This document shows, in pieces, positions 10,651 to 23,766 of a stretch of 64,000 bases of DNA. The notes below the pieces were generated by a model, which saw nothing but the letters and a program-made list of their open reading frames with translations, searched no databases and was not told the origin of the DNA. This stretch comes from Coptis chinensis (taxonomy: Eukaryota; Streptophyta; Magnoliopsida; Ranunculales; Ranunculaceae). The first letter of the stretch is position 1. Each line of letters begins with the position of its first letter. The stretch lies in contig CM027381.1 of NCBI GenBank assembly GCA_015680905.1, positions 65,709,501-65,773,500 of the forward strand, in the 5' to 3' direction. A program made the translations under genes and the position numbers.

Positions 10651-13600
10651 ATGAGGTTGGACAACAACAATTTTGATAATAAGCAACAAGTGAAAAAGAA
10701 GAATAGGAAACGTAGTAATTCTTCTACGATGCCCACTGTTGTTCAGAAGCTTTTTAGGACTTGTAGAGATGTTTTTTTGCTAATTGTGAAGCTGGTACTG
10801 TCCCACCTAATGCTGATGTGGAACGTTTAAGACTTGTTCTAGGTATGTATGTGATTTTTATTTACTTGGAATTGAAGTTTTGTTCATTGCAAGGATCGTT
10901 TATGACGATTTTTCTGGTACCAAATGCCCCATGTGTGTTCTCTTCACACTGTCTACTTATTAATTATTTTAAATTAGTGTGTTAGTGGATCCTACTTGAT
11001 AGTTGATACTTTAGGTTGGATTTCTACTTCTTCTGTGTGTTGGATTTTTGATAAATGTGCCTGCATGCAATGTAACGTATATTGTCAGCTATCAAACCTA
11101 GTAAAGTTTGAGTGTCACAGATGATTTAGTTTCTCAGAATTAAGTTAAAAAGTTACCATAACCAAGCAACTGCAACTTAATCCACTGTGATTAGACTATC
11201 CCGTTTATTATATTGTCTTCTTAGGAATGTAAGGTTTTTAAATGTGAATTCTTTTTCTCCCCATAGGTCACTTGATCAACCACAAAACATGATAAACTGT
11301 TTCGTTGCGCACTCTAATGGATACATTAGCAGTAACTTCTTGGCTGCCACGGGTACCTCTACCTGGCCAATCATGGATTAACGGCTATACCTACAGTTAT
11401 ATATGGAGACATTTATCACGCGACAGACCTGTATGAAGTTTCATGGAATAAACTCCCTGAGAACATGCTATTGAGATATATATTTTTGTTAATTTGATAT
11501 AGAAGCTAGGTTTTTCCTTTTGTTTCTTTTAATCGATTGTTGATGATCATTTCCGTAGATTCATTTACTATGTAATGTCGGAGCTTTACCGAACTTTGAC
11601 TTTATAGGTTTTGTGAACATAAAGTACCAATAAGAACCCTAGTCTTCTTCTAGTTTAGTGCTACTTTCGATCGTAATTAGCTATACTGAATTACATAAAA
11701 CGAGGTTTATTGGGACACATCCCTACTAGTGAGAAGTGAAGAGCAGAATGAAGCTTGTGATGGCAACAGCTCAACTCAAAGGGATAGGGCTTTAAAAGAC
11801 TAAAAGGGTTCTCATGATATGGAGGACGTAACCAGATTAGGCAAGAGTGCACGGCAATTCCTGTTAGATAGACAGGTGTTCTTGACAAAATACTTGCAAG
11901 TCCCACTCAAAGGGATAGGCTGTAAGAGGGATATCATGATATAGGGGACATGAGCAGATTAGGCAAGACCAATTCTGTTTGTTAAGTAAGTGTTTCTGAC
12001 GTGATATGTACAACTCTCTCTCTCTCTGATCCTTTCCAATGCTTATTTCCTCTTTGTCCACGGTCCCTCCCCCTCCCCTTATTTAGAAACTCTGGTGAAT
12101 ACAGCCAATCATTTGTCATGCAATGGTGAATGTAGATAGGGCCACAGTGGAAACGTTATATGTCGTAGCAAGATAATTGTAGGTAAAGAGACTGCAAATC
12201 TTTATTTATTTACTTATTTCCTCTTATGTTTTTATTTTAATTCCTTAATTTCATTCCTTTTTTAAAATTATACTTACTCTTTTATATATTTTTTTGCTTG
12301 TGTGTAGTTTAGGCCAGAAGAGGCATCAATGTACTGATTTTTTCCATATTAGCAATGTATTAGATATAGTTTACTGGTCCTTGTAGTCACCAGTGAGTGA
12401 TGGTTTGGTACTTGGTTTTTGACTGATGAGAGGTGGCGATACAGAGAAAGAGAGAGAAGGGGTCAAGAAAGCTGGTGGCAAAGGTGGTTACCACAGTTAA
12501 GTTAAGAAAAAAGAGGTTTATAATAGAAACAAAAAGCTAGTGGTTTGATTGTAATTACAATTCTTTTATTAGGCGAACTCCTAGAACAAAATTCCTAAGC
12601 CGCAAGTTGGCTCAGATACCATAATAGGAAAAGTCTGTATTATTGAATGCTTGTGTACAAAACATAAAACATAGATGTAGACAATGGGTCATAATTTAAA
12701 TATAAGATGAAGAAAGTTATTCAACTTACTCTTTCTGCTTACATGTATAATTCATATAATGACTGTGATGCTTTCAATGACATTTGGTGAACTTCAAGGT
12801 GATTTGCGATTAAAGAGAAATGGCAATAGAGAGTCATGAATTCCAGTGCTCTGAACCTAACTCCGTTGGAGAGTGCTTTGAGATCTTGGGTTGATTTGTG
12901 AATTATGGATGTGGTAATCACTAGTTCTTAAGCACCGTGAGTACCTCCTTTTAAAACAAAAATCAGGCGTCGACACGTGGTACACAAGGATAAGTGTGTT
13001 TACATGTAAAAACACTTTGGGGCAGCTCTAGTGTGTGAAAGGAGGCAAAGATGGAAAGGAAAAAGAGAGGAAAGGAAAAAGAAACACAAACTTCAGGTTC
13101 AGGTGCCAGGAAGTGAAGGGAGGAAGAATGCTATCACAAACGATGAAGGCTGTGACTCTGAGTCCTACTTCTATCTCTCATGGTCCGAAAGTGTTCCACT
13201 GTATGTCCTTAACACCCTGATACCATCCCTTGTTTTCAAGATGTTGGAAGTCTAGCACAGAATGATTCTGATGTATTATATGTTCTGGAACTGATATTGT
13301 TAGATGAGACTTGATATGATCAATCAAAGATCAAACTGTGACTGGTTATACACTTGTATCTCTGATTTAGATAATTATTGTTGGTATTATTTCGTTTGAA
13401 TATTTCTCAGGCAATCTAAGAAAGCTTATATCCGTATCAAATCTAATTCTTACTTTATATGGGGAGGCAGTTGCTCAGATTCTTTTTCCTTGTTCCTTCT
13501 CTTATGCCGTTTGGAGTTACATCGTCCATTCGGCTGATATACATTGGGTGTGTCCTAAAGGCAGTGTGTGATGTCTTGTTGATGTGGTCCATTCCATGGT

Positions 13601-16600
13601 CACCTACTCAGACTAAGAGGAAGACGTGGACCATTATTCCCTCCACAACTTTAAGGCATTTGGTTGGAGCTTAATCGGAGACATGTTTGAGGCGAGGGAT
13701 CATACCATTCCTCAGATGATTCTTGATATTAAAGGACTATTTCCCCTTTGATGTAGGCGATGGAAGGAATTCAAGGAGATACCATTTGGGGTTTTTGCAT
13801 TTGCCGGGGAGTATATAATCTGGGAGGAGTGATATGTCAATGGTGGCTTATCTTGTGTATTTTCTGTTTTAGTAGGACAGCTCATCTTACCTTGCACATT
13901 CCACATTTTTCTAATATAAATTGATAGTTTACCAGTCAAGTAATAAAATCATTAAATAAAATGATATTGATACTTACAAACATCGTGTAGTAAATGGGAT
14001 AGGTATTCTAGAGAGGAGTGACTATAAAATATAATGTTCTTGAGTGCTAAATCAATGAAAAATATTTGAAGAGACCTTGAAGGATATGTAGCCAGTTCTC
14101 TTGGTAAGTCTTTTTGGAACATCGACTAAATGTTACCAAATGCAATATAAATGGTTGGGACGCGAACAGAAAATTGCTTTAAAGACCTATTACTTCTTAT
14201 GTCACTCCAAAACTCTTATGACCACCTTGTTTGTGAGTCGGCTGAGCGGCTTGTGGGCGGAGTCAAGTTTATTGTTAACAGTGTTGATTTTAATTTTCTT
14301 TCCTTTGCCCAAGGGTTAGCTTAATAAACATACAGGTGCTGATGCAACAGTAATGCTATTGCATGATACTACATGAACTTTTCTGAGTAGCTTCTTTGTT
14401 TTCTACTGTGTGATTTTTTGTAAGTAGTTTGTCTATATTCTTTCTTGCCTTCAAGCTTACAAGCATGATGTTTACTGTGTAGATGGCATGAAACCAGCAG
14501 ATGTTGGCCTGACTCAGGACATGCCATATTTCCGGACGATTGAGACTGAAGGATCTCCTCCTATAACATACTTACATCTGTATGAATGCAATAAATTCTC
14601 GGTATGTGAGCTTCTCTCGGTGCTTATCATTAATGGTGTGTGAGAGAGTGTATAGAGTTTAGGGTGTATATACCCTAAACTTCTTTTTTCAGTTTTCAGT
14701 TTTCAGTTTTCTGTTTTTTTCTGTTTTTTTTCTCTCTCACAAATCTCTTGCATATTTACAGATAGGGATCTTCTGCCTGCCACCAAATGGTGTCATACCT
14801 CTTCACAATCATCCAGGAATGACTGTTTTCAGTAAGCTTCTCTTTGGGTCTATGCACATAAAATCATACGATTGGGCTAATCTTCCCCAAAATGCTAGTG
14901 AAAATCTTAACTCCTCATATTGTAAGTCTTCTCCTTCCAGATTCACGATTTTATTCTTTTGGTAAAAGTCTATATTTTAAAATAAATTCAGTCACAATTT
15001 ACTGGTGGGGTCTAACATTTGTAAATTCTAAATAGTATCAGATATGCTGATCCGAAACATCTGATGCATAAATCCCAATAAAGTTTCTTGTGTGTCTAAA
15101 ACGGTAGGAAATAAACAGAATATCTAACACAGAACCTTTCCGTAGTTGCAGTTGTCTGTTAAAGTACTCAGGCTTGCCATCTTTGTTTGACCCATCTCTC
15201 ATTTAAACTTTAATAACAGCTTGTTTTTACCAATTATTTCAGTCAAGCCTCCTGGAGTCCAGCTGGCGAAGGTTAAGGTTGATTCCGTCCTTACTGCACC
15301 ATGCAGCACTTCGATTCTTTACCCAGCTGATGGAGGCAACATGCATTGTTTCACGGCGGTGACATCGTGTGCGGTGCTAGATGTTTTGGGACCACCTTAT
15401 TCTGATCCTGAAGGACGCCATTGTACATACTACCTAGACTTCCCATATTCCAGCTTCTCAGGTATGTTGTTACTTCTTCATGCCTTTGACTTTATTTGAT
15501 ACAGTAGGTGAAGATCCTCTTGCCGTAGACATGTGGATACATACATGTACTAGTTGGTATTCCTTTTCTCCGTCCTGCACCTTCTCCTTATTCAGAAGAA
15601 ATCATCGTGATTGGATATCTAGTAGCCTAGTTGCATGAATTGTTTGATTGATTACTTAAGCAAACGTTCTTAATATCTTTAGGTTCATGTTTTACGTATG
15701 AGTTAGAAAGAACTAGAAATCATTGTCAAAATTGTTTACCTCGTACTAAGCACTTGAGCAGTAGTTGAATTACTCGTTTAGATGGTGGACCCGAGTTGTA
15801 GTGGGACATTGTATTTTCTGAATGTCTCAAACTTGTTGATTCAGTGGAACTGAATTGTTGTACGACGTGGTATTTTCTGATTGTCCAGAAACATGAAAGA
15901 ATAATGTATAAGAGTTTCCACTTGTTATAAGACTTTCTTGGAGGATCGGCTCTCAACAGAAACATCCATCAAGAGTTGTGTTCTTTCATAATGCATTTAT
16001 GTAATTATGTGGACCTCAAAATGGGAGTGTGTATCTTACTCCCACTCTGTTAGGTTTCTTCTTTCTTGTTTTCGAATTTTAAACTCAGTTTGCCATGTAG
16101 GCTGTAAAGAGTGCCATTTGCAATTTTTGAGTCTGGTATCCATTTTGACCACATATGCTCCCAACTGCAAAACATTTTTTTTGAGTTTGTGTAATCATTC
16201 TTGAGTGTGGTGTGGAGGTTATATTTACAGTGCTGCTTAACTTTAGCCGCATCATGAATGTGTCAAATTTTAATGATTCTAGGGTCCTACTTAGTTGACT
16301 CAAAGAACATTTTCTTGCTGCACAGTTAAAGTATAGCCGCACCATGGACCAAAATATAGCCGATATATCCGATATATATCGGTATTTTGGTACACCGACA
16401 TCGATATTTCTGATTTATATCCACCGAATATAGAACTATTTTTTTTTCTGATATATATCGGAATTTCCGATATAAAACTTTATATTGCCGATATATATGA
16501 TATTTACGATATATATCGTTTGACTTTTTGACCATTTTTTAATATAAATCCGATATTTCCAATATATTTTCGATATATTTCCGATATTTTAAATAGTTTG

Positions 16601-17801
16601 GACTGGTCACAAAAAAAATGGATATATCCAATATATCCGATATATATCGGTTTTTGGGTACACCGATATATTCATCGATATCGATATTTTGGGCCTTGAG
16701 CCGCACCTAAACAGTTGCCACATGGCGCTTAAAAGTAGGTAGTACTCAAAACTTATAATGAGTCTCAAGTTTGAGAGAATTTGTTGTTTGAAATAGCTTT
16801 TAAATTTTCCTTTCAAGTGGCAAGATTCTCAACTTCATAGAAAAATGTGACCTTTTGTGTTCAATCGCGTCCAAACACTAAAAGAGAAAGAATATAAAGA
16901 AAGAAAGAGAGAATGGGCTTGCGCAGAATCTCCTTTTCCTTATGCAAATTTTTTTTTTCTTTTTGGTCTCCTGTCTCTTAAATTCTTCTAATGTCGTCTG
17001 TGCAGAACCAGATCTAGGGTTTAGAGAAGAAGACCCTAATGTTATGTATGCTGGCGTAAGACTACTTACAAAATGGGTGACTGTATTACATGATATAGTC
17101 TTGAAACAAACAATGTGAACTGGGTGTTTCTGGAATGGGTGTTTTATTGAAGAATGAAAATTTTAAATTAATAATAATTGTTTTAAAAGTCCGATGGGCC
17201 TTATGAAATAATTTTTTAAATAAAAAAATAAAAACAAATTAAAATATCAGGCGTGTCTGCAAATCTGATATTTTAGAATTCGTTGTGTCCGAATATCCAT
17301 AACCCGACACTCGTATGCGTACCTATGCAATGCAGCGTTTAGAAAATTTGAGTGAACCATTGGGAGTACATTTGAGTTGACCTTACTCAAAATGCCAATT
17401 TGACTGAGCCATTGGGATGATCTCAAGGTGCATGTGCCTTATTACTGGAGATAAAGAAATTTGTCCTCAAGTTTGTCACATGGAGGGTGTAAGTAGCCAA
17501 TCTAGATTCCGTGATATAAGATTTTGTTGGCCTGGAGTTTTTGGATGACTTCTCACGTGCTACTATTTGCACGCCCAACAGTGTACCGTATGTTAGGGTC
17601 CCCATCCTTGGCATACTTGACAAATATTTTCACGAATCGTGGATGTTTGAATGATATTTTACTATTGCCAAATTTACAGATGATGCAGGAGCTGTAGCAG
17701 AAAATGAAAGAGAAAGTTATGCATGGCTTGAAGAGAAGGAAAAGCCCGATGATTTCAATGTAGTCGGAGCAATGTACAGAGGCCCGAAAATAGTGAAATG
17801 A
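10651..17801 (+). CDS. PCO: Plant cysteine oxidase, five exons, with a 2-nt frameshift in exon 1
   Basis: Plant cysteine oxidases use O2 to oxidise the N-terminal cysteine of ERF-VII factors, VRN2 and ZPR2, marking them for N-degron degradation, and so act as oxygen sensors. Exons by eye: 10651-10842, 14483-14601, 14762-14921, 15243-15461 and 17680-17801, all with GT-AG borders and matching phases. Features in order: a basic N-terminus, [30 protein letters not shown], the iron-binding pair in PLHNHPGM, the third likely ligand His in GGNMHCFTA, then [13 protein letters not shown]. Total exon length is 812 nt, 2 nt over a 269-codon frame, normal for the family. The surplus is in a run of seven T near 10770, after CRDV. 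Without those two bases the frame stays open to the TGA at 17799. It is either a sequence error or a recent inactivation. Introns 1 (3.6 kb) and 4 (2.2 kb) are long and hold repeats. Confidence 0.88.
11740..12010. repeat. Imperfect tandem duplication in PCO intron 1
   Basis: CTCAAAGGGATAGG followed by a TCATGATAT and CAGATTAGGCAAGA order occurs twice, starting near 11770 and 11905 (period about 135 bp). No protein is encoded. Confidence 0.6.
13440..13850 (+). mobile_element. LINE ORF2 C-terminal relic (zf-RVT region) in PCO intron 1
   Basis: The plus strand carries fragments resembling the reverse-transcriptase zinc-binding (zf-RVT) tail of plant LINEs: [12 protein letters not shown], a hydrophobic Trp-containing stretch, TWTIIP and a MILDIKGL segment, spread over shifted frames with stops. 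It is a short decayed insertion inside an intron and is not expected to affect the protein. Confidence 0.5.
16340..16700. repeat. Palindromic AT repeat (CCGATATATCGG type) in PCO intron 4
   Basis: Many copies of GATATATCGG, CCGATATTT and TATATCCGATAT in both orientations, starting with GTACACCGA-like segments near both ends. Low-complexity, self-complementary and non-coding. Confidence 0.75.
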
Positions 17802-18594
17802 TTGTAGCTTCATTGTTTTCATCCTACTTCAACATTGTAACAATGCTGTATGAAACTGCAGCAGTGACGTCCTCTCTTTGTTGAGGAGGAGGACAAAAAA
17901 TATGGGTTGGGGGAGGAGGGGGGTGTCACTTAATCACTTCTTTTTCAAGTGTTTGTACAGACAGAATAGAAAGAGAAACGCAAAACGTGAAGTGCTTTTT
18001 GAATTTTGATGTTTTTCAGATGAGTACACATTGCAAAGCACACTACAGATTCTTTGTGCGGCCACATTTAACAAATATGGTATCTATTCTTTGCACCTTT
18101 CCTCCTGGGCATCCGGCCAATAAATTCCTTGGTTCAGTACGAAGGACTTGCAGTACAACATTTGAATAATACTGTTTGAAGCATGATTTGCATGCAAGGC
18201 CAAGTAACTATTGCTTCGTAAACCTGATTTGCTTGGAAGTCTTCAATCTATTTCATTTTAGTAATCAATTCGGACTTTGAATAGATTGATCTTTCAGTGG
18301 GTCATAGACTCATAGGCTCATAGCTTAATATTAAGCGAGATGTTATAATTTGTTTTCCACCATTAATGTACGTGTAAAATCAGCTGTAGTTGTCTTAATT
18401 TATAAGAAGTCATTTTAGTGGCTGTTGCACTCGTCTCCGTCAATTAGTCCTTATCTATATCGTCGTAGTATTTCCATTCCCTTCTCTGATTTATTAACAA
18501 GACGTCAAGAATATGACTTCTAGCTAGCAATCAGTGTATGTATTCTGACAAATAGTCACAGTCGATGTGCTGCCTTTGCCCATCCAAATTATTT
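17802..18594. other. PCO 3' region and intergenic sequence
   Basis: No gene seen. The distal part, from about 18440, is the beginning of the duplicated SCPL upstream region: the same sequence recurs at about 46040-46190, including GACTTCTAGCTAGCAAT (one mismatch between copies) and AGTCGATGTGCT. Confidence 0.5.
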
Positions 18595-18953
18595 GGCAAT
18601 TCTACCACTTAAGTCTATGAACTTGTTAAAATATTCCACTTTACCGTTTTTTAGAGTGGAAACTATTTTAAACTTGTAATGAAATTCCATTTTACTTATC
18701 CGGCCCATTCTATTTATCTGACACATGTGATGTGGCAGGTGATACATGTCTTATCATCATGCTACACGGATGAAGACAAAAACATGTAGAGGCGTAAAAT
18801 AAGACACATCCGCAATCAGGTGCCTGAAATAGGCCGGATAGGTAAAATGAAATTTCCATACATATTTAAAGAGATTTGCGCTAAAAAAAAATATATGGGG
18901 GTAAAAGTGAAATATTTTAACAAGTTCATATACTCAAGTGTGGTAGTATTGCC
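18595..18953. mobile_element. MITE upstream of SCPL-1
   Basis: Terminal inverted repeats of about 55 bp start GGCAATTCTACCACTTAAG at 18595. The reverse complement of the right end starts GGCAATACTACCACACTTG and ends at 18953. TTATTT flanks both ends. The paralogous upstream copy near 46190 lacks the element, so it inserted after the duplication. No coding capacity. Confidence 0.8.
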
Positions 18954-19577
18954 TTATTTTTTACAGCTGATTGGCTAGGTTTGTTCGTCCCAACTCTTTG
19001 GTTTTCATTTAAACTTGGTTATACTTTCTTACCCAGCAGTAAATTGGTCTCCAATCATCAAAATGCTAGAGTAAGTAAAGTACTTTTTTATTCCTGGAAT
19101 TCTCTCTTCTGTTTGTCCTCAGACGTTGTATGGGGATGGTCCTCCACTTCTGCACCTTAAATATCTAGAGTCCAAGATAATGTCAGTCATAGTCATTCTA
19201 TAGTCAATATGGTACACCTAAAGAATTGACCTCTACCGCCGCTTATATCGAAGGACCATCAATCTTTTGGTTTATTGGTTCCTTGTACCTCAAAGAAACG
19301 ACTATGGACATATATGTTATAGCTAAGTAGCAAGTAATTAGGCAAACGACTATGGAGAATGGACATTGATAGTATAGCTACAAACAGAAGGGTCCTGTAT
19401 TTCTAACTTAGTTTCTATCGATAATAAAATCCATCAAACGTCTGTTTCAATGTTCACTGCAATCAGATCTATACATTATTAAAAACATCGATGCCAAACA
19501 ATGCTACAAACCCTTTTCTTATACCCATCAAACTTTACAATGCTTATTCACCACTCTTTAATTTACTCACACAGAAA

Positions 19578-22097
19578 ATGGCTTTGGGGTTCTTGAAAGC
19601 CTTATCCTTATTCTTTTTCTTACTCTTTACAAAATCTTATGGTGAACTTATAACAGCACTCCCAGACCAACCAAGCAATGTTTCATTCAAGCAGTACTCT
19701 GGGTATACAGTAACTGATGCTCAGCATGGCCGAGCTTTGTTTTACTATTTCGCTGAAGCTGATTCAGTCGATCCTCTCACTCGTCCCCTCACCTTGTGGC
19801 TTAATGGAGGTTGACTTCAACTATTACATTTTCATTTTGTTTGTGTGTGTGTGTATGGAAGGGAAGGGGTGGGAGGAGTTTTAGTACATTTGTTAGAAGA
19901 GTATGTATATACATTTGTTTGAAGTTTATGTTTATTAATATGGACTTCAACTGCTAGGTCCTGGTTGCTCTTCTCTTGGTTTTGGCGCATTCATGGAACA
20001 CGGTCCATTTCAGCCTGGCGAAAATGGAATCTTGATCAAGAACAAATATTCCTGGAACTTGGGTAATAGTTCAACTTTGGTTAACTAATTCTTTTAAACG
20101 TACACATGATTATCTTGGACCTAAAGTTCTGAAACTTTGTACAGCATCTAACGTCTTATACGTCGAGTCTCCAATTGGTGTTGGGTTTTCGTATTCAAAT
20201 ACAAGCTCAGACTACTTCAGATGGAATGACACTGAAACTGGTAGCAGCCTTGTATTTTTTGGAACTAAATTTTCTTTTCCCAAATATTGCTATGTAGATA
20301 TGGCCAATGATTTGCTATTTTTTCTGTAGCTGCGGACAATTTGAGGTTCATAATCAGCTGGTTGGAAGAATTTCCACAATACAAAGATTCTGAGTTGTAT
20401 TTAACAGGGGAGAGCTATGCAGGTAATGAACAACCAATATAGTTGCTTCTTTTGTGTATATACAGATTAATAGATGACAAATCTGTGTTTGTTTAATATG
20501 CAATGTAATTGCAGGTCACTATGTTCCTCAACTTGCTGCACTAATTGTAGAGTATAATAAAATGCCCAACATAGCACCCATCAAGCTGAAGGCCATTGCT
20601 GTAATCCTCTTGCCCTTACTCTTATCTCATCCAAGTTCTTGTACCATTGCCTTCATTTTTCTTATTCTTTCAATCATTTTGTGTGCTGGTTCTCTATGTA
20701 GATTGGTAATCCACTTTTAGACTTGGACATTAGCATAACCTCGGGTGATTATTTATGGTCTCATGGAGCACTATCAGATGAAACACTAGCTTTGGAGAAG
20801 ACAATTTGTAACGATTCAACATTCTGGAAGCAACGAGTCCATGGAAATTTGTCCTCTGCTTGCACGGAAGTATATACTAGAGTTTCCGCTGAAGTTGGCA
20901 ATATTGATTCTAGTGACATACTTCTCCCTCTATGCCTATCATCAACCAACGCCGTACAGTTCAAAAGCTTGGGAATACATGCGAGCTTAGATGCTAAGGT
21001 ATGATTCAGGCTGGAATCAATTTCCGTTGTATCTTAGATTTTGTACCATGTCTTAAACATTTAAGATTGACTATAGTTTTTGTTTTGAATAATAATTGGA
21101 CTGTTTGATTGTGGACAGCTTTCCCAGACAAAAACTAGTGGTGATCCATGTCTTACAGATAGGATATTCACATATCTGAATAGACCTGAAGTTCAAAAAG
21201 CACTTCATGCCAATACAACCATTCTTCCATACAAGTGGGGCTTTTGTCGAGGAGGGTCAGTGTCTATCTCTGTCTTCCTCATGCACACACACATTTCGAC
21301 GAACTCACATATACACTCTGCATTCATAGACACAAATAGTTATGGTGCTTTCTACGGAATGTATATGTGTTGAATCAACAAGATGTACAAATGTTGCAGG
21401 CCTCTTTCTTATCAGATGGATAACCTTGATATGAACATCATACCAGTAATGTCAGATATTATAATAGCCGGTATCCCCCTCATGCTTTTCAGGTATGTGA
21501 TTAGTACCCTCTTTTTAAATGTATTCAATCTTATATGTAAAGGGTAAAAAACTAATACGATTTCATTTTAGAGAAGTACTTGGCAAAGAAAAGAAAAGAA
21601 AAAATGGGATTCAAGTTCATAACATTATACATGCCCCCCAATCCAGACTAACAAAAGCAAAGCTTTGGATTTATATTTGCTCCCACATAATGATGTACTT
21701 GTTAACATTGCAGTGGAGATCAAGATACAAAGATTCCACTCACTCAAACGAGGACCATAGCCAATATGATTGCTCGAGATTTAAAGCTCTTCCCATTTAC
21801 AAAATACGGTCCTTGGTACGACCAACAGCAGGTACATAACCCTTTTGGTAGTGGGCTTGGAATAATTATAACTCGAAATTTTCTCAGAGATACTTCAGTA
21901 CTTCTAAATGGCATTTGCGCATGCAGATTGGAGGTTGGGCGCAATCATTCAGTGGGATTAAAGATGGAAAGAACGTTACCTATCTAACATATGCGACGGT
22001 TAGAGGTGCAGCACATGAAGTACCATTTACAAGCCCGTCTCAAGGACTAACATTGTTTCAAACATTTCTCAACGGATCTCCCTTGCCCAGCAAGTAG
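19578..22097 (+). CDS. Serine carboxypeptidase-like protein, SCPL45-like, intact (SCPL-1)
   Basis: Peptidase family S10 enzyme, which removes C-terminal residues and is secreted or vacuolar. Ten exons by eye: 19578-19809, 19958-20062, 20145-20240, 20330-20422, 20515-20600, 20702-20998, 21119-21255, 21400-21492, 21714-21831 and 21927-22097, together 1428 nt or 475 aa, normal for the family. I chose the ATG at 19578 because it begins a typical signal peptide ([17 protein letters not shown]); an in-frame ATG 29 codons upstream would bury it. Motifs: LNGGPGCSS (oxyanion region) across exons 1-2, GESYAG with nucleophile Ser173, SGDQD holding the catalytic Asp (residues 382/384), and GAAHEVPF with His449. 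The WSHGALSD insert and C-terminal HEVPF resemble the SCPL42-46 clade rather than the acyltransferase clade. AATAAA occurs near 22230. Confidence 0.93.
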
Positions 22098-22758
22098 GCT
22101 GAAGCCATGGAGTCGATTAAGTTGGAGCTATTGAATTGTAGTTTTATTTAACTCTTTCTCCAACATGTATACAGTATACTGAACTCAACAATCATTGTGC
22201 TATGACTTGTAGAATGAGGAAAAATGAACTCTTTAATAAAATGTTCATTTTTTTCTTTCATTCATTGTATGGTCCTAATGCCTCATCCCTAAACGTATTC
22301 AAAAATGGATATTCTTAGAATCGCAGGACAACATGAAAAATTAAATTGAAACTGAAAAATTAAAAAATAGTCGTTACACACATTAATGATGATAGGATCG
22401 GAAGATAGAGTTTCTTAACTAAGCACTAATAATTTATTCCACACTTTGGCAAATCAAATCGAGGAATGTGAAATTGAAATATTGCTCTATTACTATGCAT
22501 TTTTACTGAGTGGCTTTGGATTACAAAAGAAGGAATTTATGTACAGCCCTTAGTCTACCATTTTGCATACAAAATCTATCCTATGGGCGGCAAGGTCAAA
22601 GACTGACTGAATCTGAACTGGTTATTTGGATATAGAACTTAAACTTTTAAAGTTTAATAAAAATCCGGCTCGGTCTGCTTTGGCCTGGCAACAATGGTCA
22701 CTTGACTCACTTCTGCATGATAACAACCAAATAACAATAGATCAAGCTTGATATACTA
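22098..22758. other. SCPL-1 3' region, no gene
   Basis: 3' UTR and AT-rich intergenic sequence. No open frame of note. Confidence 0.5.
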
Positions 22759-22776
22759 GTCTACTCATATCATAAT

Positions 22777-22886
22777 CCCGGGGACATCTGTTAAAATTGG
22801 AACGATACAGAGAAGATTCGCATGTTCCCTGCGCAAGGATGATAAAATCGAGAAATTGTCTAAATTTTTTCTTTAGCAAAAAAAAG
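22777..22886 (+). pseudogene. U6 snRNA retropseudogene
   Basis: GGGGACATC, then AAAATTGGAACGATACAGAG, then CCCTGCGCAAGGATGA and a tail of TTTTTT match plant U6 snRNA. The 5' stem start and an internal ACACGCAC-like segment are missing or changed. It ends in an A-rich tail (GCAAAAAAAAG) and is flanked by an 18-bp direct repeat with one mismatch, GTCTACTCATATCATAAT at 22759-22776 and its copy at 22887-22904. An A tail plus a long target duplication indicates LINE-type reverse transcription. No U6 promoter (USE/TATA) was recognised. Confidence 0.85.
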
Positions 22887-23234
22887 GTCTAGTCATATCA
22901 TAATATCATATGGACATATGGTATGGTGAATATGTAAAATTAAAAGGTTATTAGGAAGATGTTCACTAGAGATTAAAACATTGTTCCAAACATTGTTCGT
23001 GGCTTCATTATTTCTGTCCTTGATCTAAGAAAGATGAACTGTTATAGTTGTTAAATTGAAGTTTATGTATTTAGTGGAATTTATAATTATTAGAGAACAT
23101 GTAGAAACAAAAATGCAGATTCTCAAGGCTGGGGAGCGAACTGAATTTCCACTGTTTCCATGACAAAATTAACTGAGAGCGGATTATTCATAAAATGTAT
23201 CATTAACTATATCACAAACAACAATTCATGAAAG

Positions 23235-23766
23235 CGCAACAAGCCTAATTGGTGTTCTATGGTTTGGGGAAAACTAGTTCTACCAAAATACTCCTTTAAT
23301 GGATGGCAGCTCTTCTCTGGGAGTCTATCTACGCAAGATAGGCTCATGCATAAAAAAGTTCTTGCAACATCCTCATGTTGCTTCTGTGACTCTGCAAGGG
23401 AAAACTCCAAACATCTATTTTTTGATTGTCCTTTCTCCAAAAGTGTTTGGTCAATTGTGAAGTATGAACTTGGTCTATAGAGAGCAGTGAAAGCTTCGAA
23501 TGGAGAATGGTGTGATATCATTAACATATGCAGGAAAAAAACTACGCATGCTAAAATTTACAAAGTGTATGTTTGTGTCACTATAGGACATATATGGAGA
23601 GAGAGAAATAGAAGGAGGTTTAAGCATTGTTTAAACTCATGGTGGCATGTTGCTAATTCTATCCTCAAAGAAATGAAAATTTACTTGGGAATCAAGATAG
23701 ACACAATTCTGGACTCTCTAGAAATTAGAAGCCTTCTTGCCAGGCTCGACATCCAAGTTAAATTCA
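23235..23766 (+). mobile_element. LINE-C, left half (zf-RVT domain)
   Basis: Plus-strand frames encode the C-terminal zinc-binding part of a plant LINE reverse transcriptase: LVLPKYSF, STQDRL, CCFCDSAREN with HLFFDCPFSKSVW, then HIWRERNRRRF. One stop (near 23478) separates two frames. The reading stops abruptly at 23766, where the inverted-repeat element begins, and resumes in the same frame at 41627 with the RNase H domain. It is therefore one LINE cut in two by a later insertion. Confidence 0.85.

Noticed and set aside
16326..16816. Tyr/Ile-rich minus-strand frames
   Set aside because: Translation of the palindromic AT repeat in PCO intron 4.
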